Under the pieces are notes generated by a model. The model saw nothing but the letters and a program-made list of their open reading frames with translations, did not search any database and was not told the origin of the DNA. Positions 15,238 to 22,647 of a stretch of 26,854 bases of DNA are shown here, one piece after another. This stretch comes from an uncultured Acetatifactor sp. GTDB lineage: Bacteria; Bacillota; Clostridia; Lachnospirales; Lachnospiraceae. Location of the stretch: the NCBI RefSeq assembly GCF_910585425.1, contig NZ_CAJUCP010000043.1:1-26854 (forward strand), given 5' to 3'. The translations under genes were made by a program, and so were the position numbers. The stretch's first letter is position 1. Every line of letters begins with the position of its first letter.

Positions 15238-15268
15238 GTACAATAGAAACATGTCTAACCTATTGTAC
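15238..15268. promoter_or_regulatory. Perfect 9-bp inverted repeat between divergent genes
   Basis: GTACAATAG (15238-15246) and CTATTGTAC (15260-15268), 13 nt apart. Each half contains a TACAAT -10-like box, one per strand. It could be an operator or a symmetric divergent promoter for the cyclophilin and GNAT genes. Confidence 0.45.
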
Positions 15269-15290
15269 CCGAAAAGACGCATATCGTAAA
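15262..15290 (-). promoter_or_regulatory. Candidate promoter for the cyclophilin gene
   Basis: On the minus strand TTTACG (15290-15285), 17-nt spacer, TACAAT (15267-15262), giving a leader of about 45 nt to the ATG at 15208. The -35 box matches four of six bases. It overlaps the right half of the inverted repeat at 15260-15268. Confidence 0.45.
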
Positions 15291-15359
15291 GAAGAAAATC
15301 CGGGTTGGGCAAGGTTTTCGTATAGCTATGCCGGGACAGGCAGCGCGGGGAGGAGAAAC

Positions 15360-16109
15360 GTGGTTTATCTGAAGGAAATAGAGGTGGAAACGGAAGGGCA
15401 CCGGGGCGTCCTGTACCTCACCGATGACGCAGGGACAGCCCGGGGGCTGCGGGAGGCAGGGGAGGCGGTGCTGATCTACCTCCACCCGGGGAACCGGGAC
15501 CAGGACTTCTCCGGCTTCCTCTTCGCCGTGGAGGATCCGGAGGAACTGGAGCCAGAATATATAGAGCGGGCCTACCGCAGGCTCAAGGGCCTGCCCTGGA
15601 ACATCCTGCGGACGGCCCGGTGCCTGATTCGGGAGACCATTCCCGAGGACGTGGAGTCGTTCTACCAGATCTACAGCCACCCGGCCATCACGGAGTACAT
15701 GGAAGGCCTGTATCCGGAGGTGGAGGAGGAGCGGCAGTACGTCCGGGATTACATCGAAAAAGTCTACACCTTCTTCGGCTTCGGCGTGTGGACCGTGATA
15801 GAGCGGGAGACCGGCGCCGTCATCGGCAGGGCGGGCTTTTCATACAGAGAGGGCTTCGACGAGCCGGAGCTGGGCTTCATCATCGGCGTGCCCTGGCAGC
15901 GCAGGGGGTACGCGGAGGAAGTCTGCAGGGCCGTCCTGGCCTACGGCTGGAGCGCCCTGGAGTTCCGGCAGGTACAGGCCCTGGTGGAGCCGGAGAACAT
16001 CCCTTCCGTCAGGCTGTGCGAAAAGCTGGGGTTTCGGAAGGACGAGAATGTAAATGTCGGGGAAAAAGAATATTACCGATTTATCGTTAGCAATCCTTAC
16101 CGAATTTAA
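15360..16109 (+). CDS. GNAT acetyltransferase with an extra N-terminal domain
   Basis: Probable acetyl-CoA-dependent N-acetyltransferase. I start it at GTG 15360 (249 residues), 6 nt after GGAGG (15349-15353); an ATG at 15228 would lie in the promoter region and adds a stretch that does not look coding. Residues from about 88 form the GNAT domain of the RimJ/RimL type: CLIRETIPEDVESFYQIYSH at its start, an acetyl-CoA pyrophosphate-binding QRRGYAEE (180-187), and ENIPSVRLCEKLGF near the end. Residues 1-85 are a separate domain I cannot name; similar N-terminal parts occur, to my memory, on GNAT proteins of Lachnospiraceae. Substrate unknown; it might be a protein N-terminus or an antibiotic-like amine. 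Confidence 0.8.
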   Translation: MVYLKEIEVETEGHRGVLYLTDDAGTARGLREAGEAVLIYLHPGNRDQDFSGFLFAVEDPEELEPEYIERAYRRLKGLPWNILRTARCLIRETIPEDVESFYQIYSHPAITEYMEGLYPEVEEERQYVRDYIEKVYTFFGFGVWTVIERETGAVIGRAGFSYREGFDEPELGFIIGVPWQRRGYAEEVCRAVLAYGWSALEFRQVQALVEPENIPSVRLCEKLGFRKDENVNVGEKEYYRFIVSNPYRI

Positions 16110-16230
16110 TGCCCTCTGGGAAACTGCACCCCGCGCGGCTGAGATATATGATGTTGAGCATAGTATTGATGAAGGAATATCCGCCTGATATCGGCGAGGC
16201 TTGCCACAAAAACAGAAAGGAGCATTTATT

Positions 16231-16419
16231 ATGATACGGACAGCTACTTTGGATAGAAATCAAAAGCCCACAGAGGAACAGATTCAGCAGATAAGGGAGG
16301 CGGCAAATAAAGAGATTATATTTGATGAAGATTCGCCTGAGCTTACACCAGCTATGGAAAAAGCGTTTCGTCTGGCGGCGAAAAACCGTAACAGACAGAT
16401 GAAAATGAATATTTCATAA
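16231..16419 (+). CDS. Small antitoxin-like protein, no partner toxin
   Basis: A protein of 62 residues started at ATG 16231, 10 nt after AAAGGAG. The core EEQIQQIREAANKEIIFDEDSPELTP followed by a basic helix resembles small proteins of Clostridia often annotated as type II antitoxins. It has many charged residues and no membrane segment. No toxin gene follows: the next 100 nt hold the end of a convergent transcription unit. It is either an orphan or acts with a toxin elsewhere. Family assignment is from memory only. Confidence 0.6.
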   Translation: MIRTATLDRNQKPTEEQIQQIREAANKEIIFDEDSPELTPAMEKAFRLAAKNRNRQMKMNIS

Positions 16420-16421
16420 AG

Positions 16422-16467
16422 AAAAAGAGTTGGGACCGCAGCTTATCCAAGCCACAGTCCCAACTCT
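16422..16467 (-). terminator. Terminator of the hflK-hflC unit
   Basis: A perfect 11-bp stem (16426-16436 with 16457-16467, AGAGTTGGGAC) around a 20-nt loop. On the minus strand it is followed by TTTTCTTT; on the plus strand no T-run follows. It therefore ends the minus-strand transcript about 50 nt after the small membrane protein gene. Confidence 0.8.
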
Positions 16468-16514
16468 GTCATGCCGGAACACCCATTCCTGAACGGCTCC
16501 GGCATAGGAACCCA

Positions 16515-16709
16515 CTATGATTCGGCCTGAGCCGGACCCTCCTGGGACCCGCTTCCGTCTTCGTCTCTGCCGGCTCCGGCCCTTTCCTTCCGGCTGATAT
16601 CCCGGTAGGCTTCCTTCACGCCGTTCTTCACGGCCCATTTGATGATGAAATACAGCGCAATCAGGACAATGATGGCCGTGCCGCTGCTGATTCCCAATTC
16701 CTCCCACAT
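16515..16709 (-). CDS. Small single-pass membrane protein downstream of hflC
   Basis: A protein of 64 residues with a short N-terminus (MWEELGISSG), one membrane helix (about 10-27) with AIIVLIALYFIIKWAV, then a charged cytoplasmic tail rich in Gly, Glu and Ser. GGGAGGAAG precedes the ATG. It follows hflC by 42 nt on the same strand and precedes the shared terminator, so it is the third gene of the hflK-hflC unit. It resembles small clostridial proteins that I recall as DUF6019, but I am not sure. A role as an accessory of the HflKC complex is inference from position. Confidence 0.7.
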   Translation of the reverse strand: MWEELGISSGTAIIVLIALYFIIKWAVKNGVKEAYRDISRKERAGAGRDEDGSGSQEGPAQAES

Positions 16710-16751
16710 AAAACCACTTCCTCCCGAATAGTGTCAGAATTCCCGCAGGCG

Positions 16752-17621
16752 TTATCTGGTATAGAAAATCTGCGCGATCGGCGAATCCGGCGACAGGATG
16801 ACTGTCTTGTTCTTCCCGGTCAGGGAGGCCTTCAGCGCGTCCAGGCTGCGGACGAAGGAGTAGAATTCCTGCTTGGACTCGTCCCGGTAAGCCTCGGACA
16901 ATATCCGCATGTACTCCGCCTCCCCCTCGGCGATCAGGATCTCCGCGTCCTTCTCCGCCTCGGACAGGAGCACCGTCACTTCCTTGTCCGTGGTATTGCG
17001 GATGATCTGGGCCTCAGAGCTGCCCTCCGCGGTGTAGGTGGCGGCGATGTTGTCCCGCTCGGAGATCATGCGCTCATACACGGCGGCCTTGTTGTCCCCG
17101 GGGAGGTCCAGTTTCTTGGTCTCGAAGGACAGAAGCTCGATGCCGTACTGATCCAGGGAGCCGCCGATATTGGCCATGATGGCGGCGGACAGCTCTCCGT
17201 CCCGGCCGGAGATTACATCGTCCTGGGTGGTGCTGCTGATGACGTTCTTCGTGGAGTTGTACACGATGGCGTCCAGCCGCCCCTCCGCATTGGTGATGGA
17301 GGAGTTCAGGGTCTGGGCGAATTTCAGGGGATCCGCGATGTACCACAGGATGTAGCTGTCGCAGATCATGGTCTTCTTGTCGCTGGTGATGACGTCCGAG
17401 GAGGGCAGGTCATAGAGCAGGATCTGCTTGGGCAGGGTGTCCACGCTCTGGATGAAGGGGATTTTGAAGCTGATTCCCGCCGTCCCCACCACATGGTCTA
17501 TCTTTCCGAACTGGCGTACCAGGCTGTACTCGTTTTCTCTGGTGATGACGATGCTGGACGCACCGGCCACCAACAGCACGAACAATACTACGATTAAAAG
17601 GACTCTCTTTGCGATTTTCAT
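16752..17621 (-). CDS. hflC: HflC, SPFH-domain membrane protease regulator
   Basis: With HflK it forms a large membrane assembly that surrounds FtsH and restrains its access to membrane substrates. I start it at ATG 17621 (289 residues), preceded by GGAGGT; the frame is open further upstream but without family sequence. A membrane helix (about 5-22) is followed by the SPFH/band 7 domain starting at ITRENEYSLVRQFGK, a coiled coil rich in Ala, Glu and Arg (about 170-230, with EAEKDAEILIAEGEAEYMRI), and a short C-terminal ILSPDSPIAQIF, typical of HflC. It lies 134 nt downstream of hflK. Confidence 0.92.
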   Translation of the reverse strand: MKIAKRVLLIVVLFVLLVAGASSIVITRENEYSLVRQFGKIDHVVGTAGISFKIPFIQSVDTLPKQILLYDLPSSDVITSDKKTMICDSYILWYIADPLKFAQTLNSSITNAEGRLDAIVYNSTKNVISSTTQDDVISGRDGELSAAIMANIGGSLDQYGIELLSFETKKLDLPGDNKAAVYERMISERDNIAATYTAEGSSEAQIIRNTTDKEVTVLLSEAEKDAEILIAEGEAEYMRILSEAYRDESKQEFYSFVRSLDALKASLTGKNKTVILSPDSPIAQIFYTR

Positions 17622-17755
17622 ATATATACCTCCGGTTTCATTCTGCCATTCTGGCACGGTTGCTCGGCAGAGGCTGGATTTTCGTCTGCCATTTTTAGGA
17701 CTTAATCCATGGTCATATTTATGATGCCCGCGCACCTGGCATCTGGAGCAGGTCG

Positions 17756-18886
17756 TCAGTCCTCCGCTATCTCATCTGTGCCGTTCTGCGGTGCGGCTGA
17801 ACTGTCCTGTACTGAACTGCCCTGTACTGGGCTCTGGCCGGAAGCGGGCGGCTGAGCCTGCTGCCCCTCGGCCTCCTCATCCTCCTCATCCTCCTGGGTC
17901 CCGGTGAAGGACTCCAGCGGATAGATGGTCTGGGTGTTCCCATTGGGGCTCTCGATGACCACCTTCAGGTCAGGCAGCACATCCTCCATGGCCTCGTAGA
18001 ACATGCGCTGTCTGGTGACGGCGGGGTTCTTGATGTACTCCTGGTACATGGAGTTGAAGCGGGCCACCTGGGCAGTGGCTTCATTGATGCGCTCGGTCTT
18101 TTTAGCCTCCGCGTCCTTGATGATGCCGTCGGCTTTGGCCTGGGCGGAGGGGAGCTGCTCGTTGCGGTACTTGTTGGCATTGTTCAGGGCCGTCTCCTTG
18201 CCCTGCTTGGCGGTCTCCACTGCCTTGAAGGCTTCCATGACCTCCGCGGTGGGCGGCTCGGAGTCCTGGATGGTGATGTTCACGAGCTGGATGCCGATGT
18301 CCTGTTCCTCCAGGCGCTTTAGGATCATCTCCTTGATGGAGGCCTGGATCTCATTCTTCCCGGTGGTCAGCACATCGTCCACGGGATAGCTGCCGATCAC
18401 GGTGCGGATGCAGCTCTGGCTGATGCCCCGCAGGATGTCCAGCGGAGCCCTGGAGGCGTACAGGGCCTTCACGGGATCGCTGTAGCGGTACTCCACATAG
18501 AAGTCCACATCGATGAAGTTGAAGTCCGATGTGATCATCAGGGACTCCTCCTCGTCCACCTCATCGCTCTCCGAATTGTAGCCGATGGCGAAGCCCTGGA
18601 TGGTAGTGTTCACCTTCCTCACCTGCTGGATGAAGGGTATCTTGAAATGGAGCCCGGGCTCCGACACGGCCTGGGCCTGCCCCAGGGTGATCAGCACCGC
18701 CTGCTCCTGTTCCTTGATTTCATAGGTGGAGTTCAGGGTCAGCACCGCCAGGACCACCACTGCGGCCACTATGCCCGCAATCTTTCCGGCGGGATTTTTG
18801 CCCTTGGGGCCCGGGCCCTGTCCGTCCATGCCGCCGTCCATGGTCTCGAAACCGTTCCTTTTGTTGCGAAAAGAATCACTTTTCAT
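17756..18886 (-). CDS. hflK: HflK, SPFH-domain membrane protease regulator
   Basis: Partner of HflC in the complex that modulates FtsH. The 376 residues comprise a Gly-rich cytoplasmic N-terminus (1-33), a membrane helix (about 34-53), the SPFH domain (from STYEIKEQEQAVLITLGQ), a long coiled coil (about 225-300), and an acidic, Gln/Ser/Pro-rich tail (about 330-376). AAGGAGG lies 7 nt before the ATG. A promoter at 19013-19041 gives it a leader of about 120 nt. ftsH itself is 15 kb away on the other strand with its own promoter, so stoichiometry is not set by a shared operon. Confidence 0.92.
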   Translation of the reverse strand: MKSDSFRNKRNGFETMDGGMDGQGPGPKGKNPAGKIAGIVAAVVVLAVLTLNSTYEIKEQEQAVLITLGQAQAVSEPGLHFKIPFIQQVRKVNTTIQGFAIGYNSESDEVDEEESLMITSDFNFIDVDFYVEYRYSDPVKALYASRAPLDILRGISQSCIRTVIGSYPVDDVLTTGKNEIQASIKEMILKRLEEQDIGIQLVNITIQDSEPPTAEVMEAFKAVETAKQGKETALNNANKYRNEQLPSAQAKADGIIKDAEAKKTERINEATAQVARFNSMYQEYIKNPAVTRQRMFYEAMEDVLPDLKVVIESPNGNTQTIYPLESFTGTQEDEEDEEAEGQQAQPPASGQSPVQGSSVQDSSAAPQNGTDEIAED

Positions 18887-19012
18887 ATGCCTTCCTCCTT
18901 AAATTTATACTGCGCACCGGTTAAATTTGCAGTACAACCCGCTGCGCGACAGCGCTAAAGGGCAGCGCCTCCGCGGCTTTACCGTTCTGATCAGTCTCCC
19001 GATGTTGACTCC

Positions 19013-19041
19013 ATCATACTTTATCTATGTGGAAAAAGCAA
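19013..19041 (-). promoter_or_regulatory. Sigma-A promoter for hflK-hflC
   Basis: On the minus strand TTGCTT (19041-19036), 17-nt spacer, TATGAT (19018-19013). The start would be near 19006, and the GC-rich leader to 18886 contains several CAGCGC-type partial dyads. The gene-free stretch 18887-19206 holds this promoter, its leader, and the divergent lipoprotein promoter; I see nothing else in it. Confidence 0.65.
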
Positions 19042-19123
19042 CAGGAATGCGCGCACATTAGGGAAAGGTATCGTGCGCCGTGATGCAGTTTGGCAATGCG
19101 GGCTTTTCTTTTGGCAGAAATTG

Positions 19124-19132
19124 TGTTACAAT
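19124..19132 (+). promoter_or_regulatory. Extended -10 promoter for the lipoprotein gene
   Basis: TGT followed by TACAAT (19127-19132), an extended -10 element. The -35 position (19104-19109, TTTTCT) is weak. Expected start near 19139, 68 nt before the ATG. Confidence 0.5.
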
Positions 19133-19206
19133 GCGTGTAGAAAATCCGGATAGGGACAGACTAGTCAAAAAGAAATCCTTTGGATTTTCAGAAACAGGAG
19201 GAGTCA

Positions 19207-19938
19207 ATGATGATGAAAAAGAGATTGGTTGCATTGTGTGCGGTGGCGCTGGCGTTGCTGCTTGCGGGATGCGGCGGGGACGGAGGGAAGGAGAGTTCCT
19301 CAGGTTCCGGAGAGAACAGCGTCCAGGAGAGCGTGGAGAGCACGGAGAGTACGGAGAGCACAGAGAGCGCTCCGGAGGAAAGCCTGCCGGAAGAAAGCGC
19401 TGCCCCGGAGGAGTCGGATCCCGCTGACAGCGGTGAGGCCCAGGAGCCGGAGGGCGGGGATGCCCCGGAGGGCGCAGCGGAGGGCTGGAGCCAGGAGATG
19501 GAGGATTTGAAGGCCGCGGCGGTGGAGGCGGCGGAAGAAGGGGGCTACTGGCCGGATATGGCGCTGGAGCCGGACATGCTGGAGATGAGCTTCGGGATTT
19601 CAGCCGACATGTACGAGGACTACATGGCGGAGATGCCCATGATGAGCGCCCATGTGGATACCCTGGTGATTATCAGGGCGAAAGATGATAAAGTGGAGGC
19701 GGTCCGGGAGGCCCTGGAGGCTTACCGGGAGGCCAAGGTCAACGATACCATGCAATATCCCATGAATCTGGGGAAGATCCAGGCCTCACGGGTGGAGACC
19801 ATTGGCAGCTATGTGATGTTCGTGCAGTTGGGCGGAGATACCACCCAGGCGGAGGAAGAGGGCGAAGAGGCTGTAGTCGCCCTGTGCCAGGAGAGAAACG
19901 ACAAGGTGATAGAGGCCGTCCGCGCCAAGCTGCCCTGA
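19207..19938 (+). CDS. DUF4358-type lipoprotein
   Basis: Secreted lipoprotein of unknown function. I start it at ATG 19207, 5 nt after AGGAGG (19196-19201), first of three consecutive Met codons (243 residues). A signal peptide (1-21) ends in lipobox LAGC with Cys22 as the lipid anchor. Residues 23-95 are a Ser/Glu/Pro-rich linker with short STE repeats, likely spanning the cell wall. Residues from about 96 match my memory of DUF4358 (ADMYEDYMAEMPMMSAHVDT, QYPMNLGKIQASRV). It is followed after 53 nt by the MBOAT gene, a neighbourhood common in Lachnospiraceae as I recall it, which hints at a role in envelope polymer modification. Confidence 0.82.
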   Translation: MMMKKRLVALCAVALALLLAGCGGDGGKESSSGSGENSVQESVESTESTESTESAPEESLPEESAAPEESDPADSGEAQEPEGGDAPEGAAEGWSQEMEDLKAAAVEAAEEGGYWPDMALEPDMLEMSFGISADMYEDYMAEMPMMSAHVDTLVIIRAKDDKVEAVREALEAYREAKVNDTMQYPMNLGKIQASRVETIGSYVMFVQLGGDTTQAEEEGEEAVVALCQERNDKVIEAVRAKLP

Positions 19939-19991
19939 GAAAAGGCTGGCCCAGGGGGGCGCCCCGACGTGTAGTATAGGAGTATACAGGA

Positions 19992-21404
19992 ATGGTTTTC
20001 AGCAGCATCGTGTTCCTTTTCCGTTTTTTGCCTTTGTTCTTCCTATTGTATTATCTGGTTCCCGAGAGGATGAAGAACCTCATCCTCTTTTTGGGGAGCC
20101 TTATTTTCTATGCCTGGGGGGAGCCGGTGTACGTGCTGCTGATGCTCTTCTCCACGGTGGTGGATTATGTCCACGGGCGGCTGCTGGAGAGGCTTCGGGG
20201 GAAGCGTAGGGCGAAGCTGGTGTTATTGTCCTCGGTGGTCATCAACCTGGGGGTGCTGTGCTTCTTCAAATACGCGGATTTCCTGATCGGGAGCCTGAAC
20301 GCGGTCCTGGGCACAAAGGTCCCGCTGCTCTCCCTGGGGCTGCCCATCGGCATCTCCTTCTACACCTTCCAGACCATGTCCTATACCATCGACGTGTACA
20401 GGGGCCAGGCCAGGGTACAGAGGAACCTCCTGGACTTCGGGGTGTACGTGGCCATGTTCCCCCAGCTCATCGCCGGGCCCATCGTGAAGTACCGGGATGT
20501 GGAGAAATCCATGCATCACCGCAGGATTACGCTTCCGGACGTCAGCGAGGGGCTGAAGCGGTTCTGCATCGGCCTGGGGAAGAAGGTGCTGCTGGCCAAT
20601 AACATCGGGGAGCTCTGGGCCTTCGTCAGCGCCATGGATCTGCGCAGGATCAGCATGCTCACGGCCTGGCTGGGCATCGTGGCCTTCGGCTTCCAGATCT
20701 ATTTCGATTTCTCCGGCTATTCGGACATGGCCATCGGCCTGGGGCGGATGCTGGGCTTCCGGTTCCCGGAGAACTTCAACTATCCCTATATCTCGGCCTC
20801 CGTGACGGAGTTCTGGCGCAGATGGCATATCTCCCTGGGGAGCTGGTTCCGGGAGTATGTGTATTTCCCCCTGGGGGGCAGCAGGAGAGGGCTGCCCAAG
20901 CAGCTGCTGAACATCCTGGTGGTATGGATGCTCACGGGCATCTGGCACGGAGCGGGATGGAATTTCCTGCTGTGGGGGCTGTGGTTCGCCTTAGCCCTGA
21001 TGCTGGAGAAGCTGTTCCTGGGGCGGCTCCTGGCCTGGCTGCCCAAGGGGATCGGCATCCTGTACACGCTGCTGGTGGCGCTGGCGGGGTGGGTGCTCTT
21101 CGCCCTGGAGACGCCGGCAGGCATCTGGAGCTATGTGAAGGCCATGACGGGGACTGGCGTCAGCCTGCTCGACAGACAGGGCGTCTATCTGAGCAGGCAG
21201 TATCTGATCCTGTTCCTGGTGGCCCTGGCGGCGTCCACGCCCCTGGCCCACAGGCTGACGGAGCGTCTGAGAGGTTCCCGGACGGGCTTCCATATCGCCC
21301 TGTACCGGTTCGGGGAGAAGTTCATCCCGGCGGGCCTGCTGCTGCTGAGCATCGCGGGGATCGTGGACGCGTCCTACAACCCTTTCCTCTATTTTCGCTT
21401 TTAG
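19992..21404 (+). CDS. MBOAT-family membrane O-acyltransferase (AlgI/DltB-like)
   Basis: Polytopic membrane protein of 470 residues that probably moves acyl groups, usually acetyl, across the membrane onto an extracellular polymer. Motifs include LPIGISFYTFQTMSYTIDVY (117-136), FWRRWHISLGSW (274-285) and the catalytic His319 in GIWHGAGWNF (316-325), with some ten hydrophobic helices around them. In alginate acetylation AlgI works with AlgJ/AlgX; here the next gene encodes a DHHW protein of that kind, 46 nt downstream. Polymer unknown; no glycosyltransferase lies in the window. AGGAG and CAGGA sites precede the ATG. Confidence 0.92.
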   Translation: MVFSSIVFLFRFLPLFFLLYYLVPERMKNLILFLGSLIFYAWGEPVYVLLMLFSTVVDYVHGRLLERLRGKRRAKLVLLSSVVINLGVLCFFKYADFLIGSLNAVLGTKVPLLSLGLPIGISFYTFQTMSYTIDVYRGQARVQRNLLDFGVYVAMFPQLIAGPIVKYRDVEKSMHHRRITLPDVSEGLKRFCIGLGKKVLLANNIGELWAFVSAMDLRRISMLTAWLGIVAFGFQIYFDFSGYSDMAIGLGRMLGFRFPENFNYPYISASVTEFWRRWHISLGSWFREYVYFPLGGSRRGLPKQLLNILVVWMLTGIWHGAGWNFLLWGLWFALALMLEKLFLGRLLAWLPKGIGILYTLLVALAGWVLFALETPAGIWSYVKAMTGTGVSLLDRQGVYLSRQYLILFLVALAASTPLAHRLTERLRGSRTGFHIALYRFGEKFIPAGLLLLSIAGIVDASYNPFLYFRF

Positions 21405-21425
21405 GACCCGGAGGTGATTGACCGG

Positions 21426-21458
21426 ATGAGTCAAAAAGGAATGATCGCACATGAATGA
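21426..21458 (+). CDS. Possible 10-residue leader peptide before the DHHW gene
   Basis: The best ribosome site in this gap, GGAGGTGAT (21410-21418), points to ATG 21426, which encodes MSQKGMIAHE and stops at TGA 21456-21458. That frame overlaps the DHHW start (ATG 21451) by 8 nt. Translation of the leader could couple to the next gene, which itself has AAAAGGA 10 nt upstream. Speculative. Confidence 0.3.
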   Translation: MSQKGMIAHE

Positions 21459-22572
21459 GAAGAGAAGCGCTCTTTTTACCATAATCGTCATCGCGTCTGT
21501 GATCGTGGTGTTCACCGCGGCGGACCTGATACAGAAGGACCGCCTTTTTTCGGAGACGGAGAACCGGGTGCTGGCCGCCAGGCCGGAATTTTCCCTGGAG
21601 GCCCTTCTGTGGGAGGACTATACGGAGAAGTACGAGGCCTACCTGACGGATCAGTTCGTCAGCCGGGACAAATGGGTGGCGATCAAGACCTACATGGACC
21701 TGGCGCTGCAGGAGAAGGAGATCGGCGGGGTCTATCTGGGCTCCGACGGCTATCTGATAGAGAGGCACCTGCCCGGGGACTACTCTGCGGTGCAGGAGTC
21801 CAAGAAGATCGCGCTGCTGGATAAGCTGGTCTGGGAGTGGGACGCGGGGGTGATGCTGGTGCCCACGGCGGACAACATCCTCACGGACAAGCTGCCCAGG
21901 TACGCGCCCTATTATGACGAAAAGCAGCTTCTGGACCAGGTGGAGAGCCATGTGGGAGAGGAGCATTTCATAGATGTGTACACGGTCCTGCAGGAGCATG
22001 CGCAGGAGGAGATCTATTACCGCACGGACCACCACTGGACGTCCCTGGGGGCGGCATACGGCTATGACGCCTGGGCGGCCTACACGGGACGGCGCGGGGG
22101 GCGCTACGGCGCGGAGGACATGGAGCTGGTGGCGGAGGGGTTCCTGGGGACGCTGCAGGCCAAGGTGAACCTGGACATGGCGGGGGATCCCATCTACTAT
22201 TTCCCGGAGACCCTGAAGCGCCCTCTGAAGGTGACCTACGACCTGAAGGTGGAGACGGATACCTGCTACGAAGCCTCCCATCTGGACACGAAGAACAAGT
22301 ACGGGTTCTTCCTGGACGACAACCATGCCTTCGTGGAGATCGAGACAGGCTACCCCAACCACCACACCCTGTTCGTCATCAAGGATTCCTATGCCAACTG
22401 CTTCATCCCCCTGCTGATTCCCCACTATGAGAGGATCTACGTGCTGGATCCCAGGCATTTCAGGGGCAGGCTGTTCGAATTCATGGAGAAATATGAACCG
22501 GAGGGCGGCATGGATGTGCTGGTGCTGTACAATTGTATCCATTTCCTGGAGGATTTCGCCTATGTGGAGTAG
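21451..22572 (+). CDS. DHHW-family protein, AlgJ/AlgX-like acetyltransferase partner
   Basis: Predicted membrane-anchored extracellular SGNH-like enzyme that completes acyl transfer to a polymer. The 373 residues have one N-terminal membrane helix (about 8-24), the family motif RTDHHWT (191-197) supplying catalytic Asp and His, and KDSYAN (311-316) with the likely nucleophile Ser313. This is the AlgX/AlgJ arrangement of catalytic parts. It directly follows the MBOAT gene and probably forms one functional unit with it. The ORF may be translated by coupling to a short upstream frame. Confidence 0.88.
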   Translation: MNEKRSALFTIIVIASVIVVFTAADLIQKDRLFSETENRVLAARPEFSLEALLWEDYTEKYEAYLTDQFVSRDKWVAIKTYMDLALQEKEIGGVYLGSDGYLIERHLPGDYSAVQESKKIALLDKLVWEWDAGVMLVPTADNILTDKLPRYAPYYDEKQLLDQVESHVGEEHFIDVYTVLQEHAQEEIYYRTDHHWTSLGAAYGYDAWAAYTGRRGGRYGAEDMELVAEGFLGTLQAKVNLDMAGDPIYYFPETLKRPLKVTYDLKVETDTCYEASHLDTKNKYGFFLDDNHAFVEIETGYPNHHTLFVIKDSYANCFIPLLIPHYERIYVLDPRHFRGRLFEFMEKYEPEGGMDVLVLYNCIHFLEDFAYVE

Positions 22573-22647
22573 GAGCCGCAGGCTTCTTGAAATCGGGGTT
22601 CTTGCGGAGAGCGGTTTTCTGACAAGCAAAAGAGGGAGGGGACTGGG

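Noticed and set aside
16426..16467. Terminator for the antitoxin-like gene on the plus strand.
   Set aside because: The stem is followed by GTCATGCC on that strand, with no T-run; it fits the minus-strand unit instead.
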